From Bdellovibrionaceae bacterium UBA6776 (GTDB taxonomy: Bacteria; Bdellovibrionota; Bdellovibrionia; Bdellovibrionales; UBA1609), in assembly GCA_002453155.1 (NCBI GenBank), contig DKGG01000031.1:1-27951 (forward strand): 27,951 nt of DNA, read 5' to 3'. Each line of letters begins with the position of its first letter. Within the stretch, counting starts at the first letter, position 1. Below, piece after piece: positions 1 through 5,970 of this stretch. The notes under the pieces were generated by a model. It searched no databases. It had not been told where the DNA came from and was given only the letters and a program-made list of their open reading frames with translations. Both the position numbers and the translations under genes were made by a program.

Positions 1-50
1 GAGCCATTCTTAGCGCGTAAAGCCCCCGAGGTTTCACTGATTCAAAAGCT

Positions 51-347
51 TCATTTGCGAAAATACGGACGGACGGTAGGACTCGACAAGGTCTTTCTCA
101 GAAACAAGATCAACCGCATCAGGGCATCAGGGAAGGAGGACTCTTCGATGTCTTCCTTGATTTTAGAGATCAAAATTTGCGGCACTTCTTTCTCTGATTT
201 AAATATTAAATCCACATCGGAATAAGGATGGTGAGTTCCTTGGGATCGAGATCCAAAAATGTAAACCTTAGCACCCTCTCTCCACAAAGGTTTTAAAACC
301 AAATTTTGCAGAATCTGAAAATGCTCACTGGAAATTCGACACTTCAT
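51..347 (-). CDS. mntA: MntA-like minimal nucleotidyltransferase antitoxin, frameshifted near its C-terminus
   Basis: Seen: residues 32-46 fit the GS-x10-DxD motif of minimal nucleotidyltransferases (G32, S33, D44, D46), the catalytic signature of MntA antitoxins. The ATG overlaps the stop of the upstream hepT-like gene by 4 nt (ATGA), the usual layout of these pairs. Known for the family: MntA AMPylates a tyrosine of HepT and so silences the toxin. Odd: the 8-bp unit gcatcagg occurs twice in tandem at 116-131. Removing one copy restores a continuous frame that reads FPDAVDLVSEKDLVESYRPS and stops at 34-36, giving about 101 residues with the VDLV strand typical of the fold. As it stands, the protein changes frame near residue 76 and ends in an unrelated tail of about 23 residues (98 aa in total). 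The catalytic face is intact, but the last strand and helix are replaced, so activity is doubtful. A sequencing or assembly error is the alternative. Confidence 0.8.
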   Translation of the reverse strand: MKCRISSEHFQILQNLVLKPLWREGAKVYIFGSRSQGTHHPYSDVDLIFKSEKEVPQILISKIKEDIEESSFPDALMRLILFLRKTLSSPTVRPYFRK

Positions 348-733
348 GAAAGGGATTTCAAGCGATCCAAAAGATGATTCGCTTCGCCTCTAAATTTTTG
401 AATTTGGAAAAAGACCTTTTTTGCCACATCTTCATCATAGGAATGGCTGGAGTTATCTCGCACTTCAATAAAATCCAACCAAATCTCTGCAGACTCAATC
501 AAGTCGGATCGAGCCATCTCTCGGATCGCCGGTTTGGCAAACTTGGTCTGAGATCCAAGGAGCTTCATCGAAGTTTTCCACGACAACTCTATGCAGTATT
601 CAAACCTTTGAATACAAGCATCTCGGGCGATTTTAAACTTGCACTCATCTGATTGAACTTGATTTGCAAAATCCAAAGCTTCACCCAAGGTCTTTAAGGC
701 CTTTTCAAACTCAGCCGTGGTCAATAAAGACAT
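344..733 (-). CDS. hepT: HepT-like HEPN toxin (HI0074-family nucleotidyltransferase substrate-binding protein)
   Basis: A 129-residue all-helical protein of the HI0074/HepT family. Seen: the HEPN motif R92-x4-H97-x-Y99 (RDNSSHSY), which matches the Rx4HxY signature of HepT toxins. Arg and His are the proposed RNase residues and the Tyr is the AMPylation target in characterised systems. It is followed directly, with a 4-nt overlap, by the MntA-like nucleotidyltransferase. Start: ATG at 733 with an AAGGGG ribosome-binding site 6 nt upstream, partly held in a small hairpin. The gene is full length for the family. Inference: it is an intact toxin whose cognate antitoxin is frameshifted, so either the toxin is weak or silent or the altered antitoxin still works. 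A truncated paralogue lies in inverted orientation at 1124-1468. Confidence 0.85.
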   Translation of the reverse strand: MSLLTTAEFEKALKTLGEALDFANQVQSDECKFKIARDACIQRFEYCIELSWKTSMKLLGSQTKFAKPAIREMARSDLIESAEIWLDFIEVRDNSSHSYDEDVAKKVFFQIQKFRGEANHLLDRLKSLS

Positions 734-735
734 GG

Positions 736-752
736 TTCACCCCTTTGGTGAA
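736..752 (-). promoter_or_regulatory. Hairpin holding the hepT ribosome-binding site
   Basis: On the minus strand TTCACC, a 5-nt loop and GGTGAA form a perfect 6-bp stem ending 2 nt before the hepT ATG. The Shine-Dalgarno (AAAGGGG) spans the loop and the first bases of the 3' arm. This could limit translation of the toxin; that role is inferred from position only. Confidence 0.4.
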
Positions 753-814
753 GCTTAATGGACAACACCCCTTTGCCTTCCAAAAGAAATCTCACTTCGT
801 CAAATCCCTCTAAA

Positions 815-1037
815 ACTCACAAAGAGAAACGAGGTCAGCGAGGCACCAAGGGTTGAGCGAGTGTCGCGGGTTCAAGCCCCGTCGATCGCCCCAATTCCTA
901 TCCACTTCGTCATTTGAAAACTCCACTTCAACTCGGGTTCGGTCACGTACCATTTGTACGCTCCCTTCACCTCTCGTTTCGTGGATTTTCAACTGACTCG
1001 TGTCTAGGAATTTGGGCTCTCGTTTCTCTTTGTGAGT
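815..1037. repeat. 19-bp perfect inverted repeat between two inverted hepT copies
   Basis: The left arm actcacaaagagaaacgag (815-833) is the exact reverse complement of the right arm at 1019-1037. The arms lie about 82 and 87 nt from the ATG codons of the two hepT copies, so the 344-1468 segment is roughly symmetrical about position 926. The interior holds a tRNA 3' fragment and no convincing gene. The interval between hepT genes (734-1123) has no coding sequence I can support; the minus-strand frame at 810-1112 is a read-through of the tRNA piece. Confidence 0.8.
862..893 (+). pseudogene. 3' fragment of a tRNA gene (T-arm plus acceptor strand and CCA)
   Basis: Seen: a T-stem/loop gcggg-ttcaagc-cccgt (866-882) with the invariant GGTTCAA-type loop, then an acceptor-like strand and an encoded CCA ending at 893. 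No matching 5' acceptor strand, D-arm or anticodon arm is visible upstream, so this is a fragment. The amino-acid identity cannot be assigned. tRNA 3' ends are common integration sites of mobile elements, which fits the rearranged surroundings; that link is inferred. Confidence 0.6.
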
Positions 1038-1123
1038 CATGTTTGACGGTCCTAGATTCATTCTGACAAAGTATAAGTGTTCATTCATCGAGTATTTAAA
1101 TTTAGGGAGCATCTATCTCTCTT

Positions 1124-1468
1124 ATGACTGTAACGGAAATTGAAAAGGCCCTGAAAACACTGACGGAGGCATTGGAGTTTGCATCTCAGGCCCAATGGGA
1201 TGAATACAAATTTAAAATTGCTCGTGATGCCTGTATCCAAAGATTTAAATATTGCATAGAGCTTTCATGGAAAACATCTATGAAAATGTTAGGATCTCAG
1301 ACCAGGTTTGCTAAACCGGCGATTCGAGAAATGGCACGGTCGGATTTGCTTTACCGATGCAAAGAACTTCTCTCCGTGAAGATTGTATTGGAGAAATTGG
1401 CAGAGATCAGAAAGATCGAAGAATTTTTGATGCTGTTGATCCAGATCGCTTACGGGAATCGGCTATGA
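1124..1468 (+). pseudogene. Truncated second hepT copy with unrelated tail
   Basis: The first ~82 residues closely match the HepT-like protein at 344-733 (shared stretches FKIARDACIQRF, CIELSWKTSMK and AKPAIREMARSDL) but the gene lies on the opposite strand. After SDL the similarity stops. The segment holding the HEPN Rx4HxY catalytic motif is gone and is replaced by a ~32-residue tail of unknown origin, giving 114 aa. The +2 frame across 1372-1483 reads FDAVDPDRLRESA, faintly like the DAVDLVSEKDLVES end of the MntA-like protein, so the tail may derive from a deletion joining hepT to the end of mntA; this is weak. It is expected to be inactive as an RNase, although it might still bind HepT or MntA. 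Confidence 0.7.
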
Positions 1469-1534
1469 TCTCATCTAAAACTTAATTCATCTCATGTTTA
1501 GTCCATGGTTCGTTGGCTCCGATTTCAATGAGTT

Positions 1535-1571
1535 TGATGGTCTGGTGTTCCAAAGAACAACCAGACCATCA
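1535..1571. terminator. Strong hairpin between convergent genes
   Basis: A stem of tgatggtctggt (1535-1546) against its exact complement at 1560-1571, continued by gttc/gaac with one bulged A and a CAAA loop, giving 16 bp in all. It lies between the plus-strand hepT remnant and the minus-strand gene ending at 1583. There is no T-tract on either side, so a classic intrinsic terminator is not certain. Confidence 0.45.
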
Positions 1572-1582
1572 GGATGAAAAGA

Positions 1583-2173
1583 CTAGTTTGAAGAAACTCT
1601 GGTTGAAGGAGGAGAGTAGGGCAGTGATGAATCTTGCAAAAAGATCAACACGCGACCATCCGCAGTTTTTACGTAACCTTTTGTGTATTCAACCTTTGTC
1701 TCTTGTCCAGTGGCCTTGTCAGTGAAGTAATAGTGGCCCATGGCGATGGCTTTGTTGCCAAAGATCTTAATGTTGTGATTGTCAAAGCGAACCTTTGTCC
1801 ACGGCTTGAGCGCAAATCCTTTGTCACCTTGATACTTTTTATTGCCTCCCACAAAGTAAGACAATGTGCCTTCCAAGTCAGGGTGAAAGGTCGATTCCCC
1901 ATGAGTCAGTGTGGGCTTAAATTGGATGGGCCCGAACTCAAAAGCGTAGGCAGTTTCGGCGGCCTTCTTTGCAACCTTCTTGGGATTTTTTGCCTTGCCG
2001 ATTTCCACCACTGCATTGCCCCACATTTTTTGTGCATCCTCTATATCTTGCTTTGATATCTCTGGCCCATCTGGAAGCGTGCCTACAAGGTGAGCAATGT
2101 AGAATTCATGTGTTTTTTCACTTTTGACCTCCTGATTGAGTCTGAAATGATTGTTACGGAGATCATCGGGCAA
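1583..2173 (-). CDS. SnoaL/NTF2-like protein, probably exported originally; 5' end disrupted
   Basis: The region from about residue 38 onward (ISKQDIEDAQKMWGNAVVEI, then AYAFEFGPIQFKPTLT, FVGGNKKYQGDKGFALKPW and IAMGHYYFTDKATG) to the terminal DSSLPYSP has the order of a SnoaL/NTF2-like cone-fold family often found as secreted proteins; no catalytic role is known to me. Odd: the only strong Shine-Dalgarno (AGGAGGT, 2127-2133) sits 5 nt before a GTG at 2121. That GTG opens a signal-peptide-like start, VKKHMNSTLLTL, which stops after 12 codons and is one frame off from the domain. The ATG at 2173 has no ribosome-binding site and adds a non-signal-like leader. An indel between 2085 and 2121 has probably separated the export signal from the domain, so this may be a recent pseudogene. 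Confidence 0.6.
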   Translation of the reverse strand: MPDDLRNNHFRLNQEVKSEKTHEFYIAHLVGTLPDGPEISKQDIEDAQKMWGNAVVEIGKAKNPKKVAKKAAETAYAFEFGPIQFKPTLTHGESTFHPDLEGTLSYFVGGNKKYQGDKGFALKPWTKVRFDNHNIKIFGNKAIAMGHYYFTDKATGQETKVEYTKGYVKTADGRVLIFLQDSSLPYSPPSTRVSSN

Positions 2174-2489
2174 AATTATACATAGGTAAAATAGATAAAA
2201 GCAGATTCATAAATCGTTTAAACCGAATCATTATGAGAGACTTGCTGTTATCTTTAAGTCTACAGGAAGGGAGAGTTTTATGGACGTTTTTCTGCTGGAA
2301 GTGGTCATGCTCGGATGGACAACCGGGGACAAGATCTGTCATCCAAGGGCTGACAATCCTAAGTTTGATCCAAACAACTGGACTCGCTTCGCGGAGTTGC
2401 AGTAGGGTCAGATCGATTGGGGGGAGGTGTTTTGCAGTGAAGCGAATTTTGGGTTTCACCCCATCAACTTGCAAGCCAACGAGAAAGAT
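2174..2489. other. Gene-poor interval, possibly degraded coding DNA
   Basis: No gene here can be supported firmly. A 41-codon plus-strand frame at 2280-2405 has a good ribosome-binding site (aggaaggga) before its ATG and a protein-like composition (WTTGDKICHPRADNPKFDP). It ends at a TAG and then stays open in the same frame (IDWGEVFCSEANFGFHPINL). This looks like the remnant of a longer gene interrupted by a stop, but no family is recognisable. Confidence 0.3.
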
Positions 2490-2879
2490 TTAGTTTTGCG
2501 AAATGCCTGGGTTCCAGACCTTTGGAGTTTCCGGTTCATTCGCGGGCTTAAAACTCTTATCGATCACAATTCGACATTCCGTTGAAGAAGGATCTATCTT
2601 AAAAGTTCGATCTCCAATTTGTTTGCTCTTTGCCATGCAGGAAATGGTAAAGGAGCGATCCTTACTGGTCACTGTCAATCGCCGAGATCCACTGTAGATG
2701 GAATCTTGGGGTAAGATCTGTAGGACCTTGTAAGCATCACCGCCTTTAAATATCAAACTTTCGCCATTGTGAGTATTGGCATCCAAATCATCCACTTGAA
2801 TGTATTGGGTTGCCGCATTCGAAAATGCGGAAAAAACCAGAAAAAATATGGAAATTCCTAATGCCAATGGAACTCTCAA
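2490..2879 (-). CDS. Small secreted protein of unknown function
   Basis: A 129-residue protein. Seen: a signal peptide (hydrophobic core LALGISIFFLVFSAF, cleavage likely after SNA), then a mature domain of about 105 residues rich in beta-strand-like stretches. It has two cysteines (SCMAK and TECRI) that could form a disulphide, and a Pro-rich C-terminus. The start is TTG at 2879 behind an AAGGTGG site with short spacing; a second in-frame TTG lies 12 nt further in. No family is recognised. It is a single gene with a perfect 14-bp palindrome about 50 nt upstream of the start. Confidence 0.65.
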   Translation of the reverse strand: MRVPLALGISIFFLVFSAFSNAATQYIQVDDLDANTHNGESLIFKGGDAYKVLQILPQDSIYSGSRRLTVTSKDRSFTISCMAKSKQIGDRTFKIDPSSTECRIVIDKSFKPANEPETPKVWNPGISQN

Positions 2880-2930
2880 GGGCCACCTTCAAGTTAAGAG
2901 ACCAAATATTGAAAATGGTACTTGCATAGA

Positions 2931-2944
2931 TTCTTTCGAAAGAA
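2931..2944. promoter_or_regulatory. Perfect 14-bp palindrome upstream of a secreted-protein gene
   Basis: ttctttcgaaagaa is self-complementary over its full length and lies 52-65 nt upstream of the TTG start at 2879, a position suitable for an operator. No known regulator site is matched, and chance cannot be excluded in AT-rich DNA. Confidence 0.3.
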
Positions 2945-3017
2945 AGGATCAAAATCAACCCCGCAATTCACTTATATAGGGAAATCTGGGCAACATGATG
3001 TTGCGCTTCTCGGCGGG

Positions 3018-3206
3018 TTAAATCATGCGACCGTCGACTAAGGTGATTTTTCGTGGGGCCATTTTGGAGAAGATCTCGTCATGGGTGACATAAATGATGG
3101 TGGTTCCGTGTGCTCTATTTATTCTCTTAAACAAATTCATGACCAAATTGCCACTTACTGAATCCAAATTTCCAGTGGGCTCGTCCGCAAAAATAATCGT
3201 ATTAAG
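3018..3206 (-). pseudogene. C-terminal remnant of a LolD/MacB-type ABC-transporter ATPase
   Basis: The minus-strand frame reads IIFADEPTGNLDS (Walker B and D-loop), then TTIIYVTHDE (H-loop), and ends at TAA 3018-3020. This is the final ~60 residues of an ATPase of the LolD/MacB/FtsE group. Walker A, Q-loop and the LSGGQ signature are absent, and upstream the frame hits a stop at 3240 with no start codon. The neighbours are unrelated, so this is a deletion remnant. Confidence 0.75.
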
Positions 3207-3239
3207 AACTTTTCTTTCAAATAAAAAAAGGCAGGGCCA

Positions 3240-3440
3240 TCAAATCGATCGAAGACCTTTCATGCGGTGAGATTTAAACAAATAAAGTGAAATTGCGGTG
3301 TATCCGGTGACTTCTATTCCAAGCAAAATATAACGATTTTCATTGGTCATGAAATCAAGAGTTTCGACAAAGCACAGCGCTGTCAGGCAAGCATACATGG
3401 TCAATATCAGGCAAAAGAACACTGCGGATGTCTTGTTCAT
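3240..3440 (-). CDS. Small two-helix membrane protein
   Basis: A 66-residue protein with two hydrophobic segments (about residues 7-27 and 38-54), a short charged loop (TNENR) and a basic C-terminus (SHRMKGLRS). This fits an inner-membrane hairpin with the positive end in the cytoplasm. No family is recognised and no clear ribosome-binding site precedes the ATG at 3440. Its stop abuts the ABC-ATPase remnant. It could be a degraded piece of a larger gene. Confidence 0.4.
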   Translation of the reverse strand: MNKTSAVFFCLILTMYACLTALCFVETLDFMTNENRYILLGIEVTGYTAISLYLFKSHRMKGLRSI

Positions 3441-3515
3441 CAATTGATTCGATCAACTAGAGGTAAATGTACCTTATCGCAATAAAATGGATCGAATGAT
3501 ATAGAGCCAAATCAT

Positions 3516-4265
3516 CTAAAGTTTTTGTCCAATATAAAATCCATAGCTGTAGTGGTCGTGGTATTTCTTGTAGAGCTCAATTTCTTTCTTTTCACCATCA
3601 ACAATCTGAATCGCCTGTTCTGAGTTGTTCTGCCCTTTTAGAAAGCTTTCAAATCGATCCTCGATGGGAGAGTAGTAATTTGCGATCCAACAGGATGTGG
3701 GTAGAGGGAAATATCCCAGGGGCTTATACCCAGCATCTTCCAATACCTTTATCTTCTCTGACACCCTTGCAATTTCTGGATATTCTCTTTTCCAATGCTC
3801 TTCAATTTCAGGAGGACGAGCGGCGGTGAGCCAGGTGATCTCAGAAACGGCAAGAATTCCCCCTTTTTTTAGAAAAGGGCGCCACTTTTGTACACCACGT
3901 TCAAAGCCCATATTGTAGATGGCTCCTTCCGACCAAATCACATCCAATTCCTCTGGATCAAAAGGGAGTTCTTCCATTGAGAGGGCCCTTGGTGTCACTT
4001 GGCTTTCAAGCTCCCTTTTACGGAGTCGAGACTTAAGAACTTCAAGAAATTCAGGAAAAAGATCAATCGCGGTGATGTCTGCGTTCAAATTCTCAGCCAA
4101 AACCAAAGTTGAAGCGCCAGTACCACACCCAATGTCTGCGATCTTGAGTTTTTTCGATCGATCTAGACCTGCGAGTTCCATGGCCTGAAGAGTTTCCCTT
4201 TCTCCTCCAGGACCTTGTCTTTCCGCATTGATATGAAATTGTATTAAAAGTTGAAAATCATCCAT
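3516..4265 (-). CDS. Class I SAM-dependent methyltransferase
   Basis: A 249-residue protein. Seen: motif I IADIGCGTGAST around residue 47, the acidic motif II end ITAIDLFP, and a post-I/motif IV region LDVIWSEGAIYNMGFERG; the N-terminus carries ERQGPGGERET. This is a Rossmann-fold methyltransferase of the small-molecule type; the substrate is unknown. Start: ATG at 4265 (MDDFQLL), chosen because AGGAG lies 5 nt upstream; the frame could extend to a GTG at 4280 but that overlaps the ribosome-binding site. It is a single gene, cytoplasmic because no signal or membrane segment is present. Confidence 0.85.
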   Translation of the reverse strand: MDDFQLLIQFHINAERQGPGGERETLQAMELAGLDRSKKLKIADIGCGTGASTLVLAENLNADITAIDLFPEFLEVLKSRLRKRELESQVTPRALSMEELPFDPEELDVIWSEGAIYNMGFERGVQKWRPFLKKGGILAVSEITWLTAARPPEIEEHWKREYPEIARVSEKIKVLEDAGYKPLGYFPLPTSCWIANYYSPIEDRFESFLKGQNNSEQAIQIVDGEKKEIELYKKYHDHYSYGFYIGQKL

Positions 4266-4567
4266 TCGGGCTCCTGACACGATAGAAATAGCATTGGATG
4301 AAAAGAAAAAGAATCACACCGAATTAGGAACAATAGAATCGTATTTAATAAAGCAAAGTTCTGCCAAGTCAATAAGAGGTCCTGGGGACTTCGATATAGT
4401 GAAAAAGCCACTTTTCCATTTCCAAGTCTCTTGTTTCTTAGAAGGCATCCAAAGCCCAAACCATCATGCAGAACCCATGAAATGATGAGCTCGCTTCTCA
4501 TTTTTCTAGATTAAAGGGCCATCCAAGAAGAATTGACAGTTTCGAATGCTCCCCGCAAGATCTAACT
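4266..4567. other. Intergenic interval without supported features
   Basis: This is the divergent spacer between the methyltransferase (minus) and the glycosyltransferase-like gene (plus). Both promoters should be here, but no convincing -35/-10 pair, hairpin or gene could be assigned by eye. Confidence 0.4.
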
Positions 4568-5710
4568 GTGGAAGCGATAGTGGAAGCCATGAAAGCCACA
4601 GACTTGGATCGAGCGGAGCGTATGCTGCAGGAGGCTCAATCTCCAGAGTTGTCCACAGAAGAAAAGCTTTTCTTTAAAGCTTTGATAGAAGCCCATCGAG
4701 GAAACAGCCTTAAAGCCAAAGAGTTTGCACAACGCTCATTTAAAGTCGAAAATCCAGTCCATCGATTCTACATGGCTCGCATCCTTTTGGGTGTTGGAGA
4801 GTGGGAAAAAGCTCTGGAACTTTTTGATTCTTCCCGGGGTTTTGGCGTTTATGGAGGTGCACTTCTCACTCAGAAAAGACCTCTTTGGAATGGAGAAGAT
4901 TTAGAGGGTAAGGTTCTTCTTGTGGCAAGCGAAGGTGGACTTGGAGATGTCATTTGTTTTTCTCGATTTGTCAGTCCGTTTGAGAAATTGGGTGCGCGAG
5001 TTCTTCTGGCCACGGACGGGCAGCTCTTTCCGCTTTTTCGGCAACTGCCCGGAGTGTCCGCTCAGGTGGATCTCAAGGGAATTGAATTTTGTGATTTTGA
5101 TTTCTGGCTTCCTCTGATGAGCGCCCCTCGCCTTCTGAAAATGGGGCCTCATCAAATTCCTCGCAAGCCCTTCTTGACGGCGCCAGAAGAAGTATTGCCA
5201 AAATGGAGGAGTCTGGTGCGGTCATCAAAGCCACTCAAAGTGGCGCTTTGCACTTTAGGCCGTGAGGAATTTGCCGAGGACCATTTGAGAAGCCTCAAGC
5301 AAAAAGATGTGGAGTTTTTTTTGAATCTTTTTTCCGAAGAAGAGCTTCAGAGAATCGATTTCTTTACCATGAATGGCCCATCGCAGAAGAACTTTCTCAA
5401 CGATTCTCGAATTCAGAGTTTTTACCCTCACATTTCAACTCCCATGGATTTGGCAGGATTTCTCTCTCAGATGGATCTGGTTGTCAGTGTGGATTCAGGT
5501 CCGGCTCATATGGCCGGAGCTCTAGGGCGACCAACCCTTCTCCTCAATCGAGTGATGGGGTGGTGGACCTTTGGATACATGCCGAGGACTTCAAGCCCTC
5601 AAGAATCTCTTTTTTACGAATCTTTTGAAATCCTTCATCAAAAGGTTTGGGGAGAGTGGAAAGAAACACTCCAAAGAGCACATCAAAGAATTCGAGATCA
5701 ATGGATCTAG
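4568..5710 (+). CDS. TPR protein with GT9-like (heptosyltransferase-type) glycosyltransferase domain
   Basis: A 380-residue protein. Residues 1-90 form helical TPR-like repeats (LDRAERMLQEA, NSLKAKEFAQRSF, GEWEKALELFDSS). A linker with LWNGEDLEGKVLLV leads into a GT-B-like domain with EGGLGDVICFSRF and, near residue 310, VVSVDSGPAHMAGALGRPTL, the nucleotide-sugar loop shared with ADP-heptose:LPS heptosyltransferases (GT9). This TPR plus GT9 arrangement is known in bacterial genomes; the substrates are mostly undetermined and could be a glycan or a protein. The start is GTG at 4568 without a strong ribosome-binding site; ATG at 4589 is an alternative. No signal peptide, so cytoplasmic. Confidence 0.8.
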   Translation: MEAIVEAMKATDLDRAERMLQEAQSPELSTEEKLFFKALIEAHRGNSLKAKEFAQRSFKVENPVHRFYMARILLGVGEWEKALELFDSSRGFGVYGGALLTQKRPLWNGEDLEGKVLLVASEGGLGDVICFSRFVSPFEKLGARVLLATDGQLFPLFRQLPGVSAQVDLKGIEFCDFDFWLPLMSAPRLLKMGPHQIPRKPFLTAPEEVLPKWRSLVRSSKPLKVALCTLGREEFAEDHLRSLKQKDVEFFLNLFSEEELQRIDFFTMNGPSQKNFLNDSRIQSFYPHISTPMDLAGFLSQMDLVVSVDSGPAHMAGALGRPTLLLNRVMGWWTFGYMPRTSSPQESLFYESFEILHQKVWGEWKETLQRAHQRIRDQWI

Positions 5711-5970
5711 ATGGCTTCCTGGGGTTCTTTTGCAAGGTCAGGGGCTGGGCTGAGGGGCAGAATCGAAAAGCAAAAAAGAAACTTGGTGATCCCCTTCTTT
5801 TAAGGGCCTTTGAATAAGATTCTAGCCCTCCTTGGCTCTGAGAAAAAGGGGGAGTGGATGTTGATGTGTATGACCGGAGAGGACTTGAAAACACATTAAA
5901 ACTTGAGTGAGTGAACTTTTTGGATTCTGCTCTTGCTTAGAGAACAAAAAGGACTTATTCGGCTTCTGCC

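Noticed and set aside
810..1112. Minus-strand open frame of 100 codons
   Set aside because: It reads across the tRNA 3' fragment and the inverted repeat and has the GLNPRHSL-type sequence typical of tRNA shadows.
1634..2056. Plus-strand frame of 140 codons
   Set aside because: Antisense shadow of the SnoaL-like gene, with no ribosome-binding site or domain.
3240..3440. Fusing the small membrane protein with the ABC ATPase remnant
   Set aside because: They are in different frames with a stop between them, and the membrane segment does not resemble an ATPase domain.
4244..4501. Minus-strand frame of 85 codons upstream of the methyltransferase
   Set aside because: No ribosome-binding site, and it overlaps the methyltransferase start in another frame.
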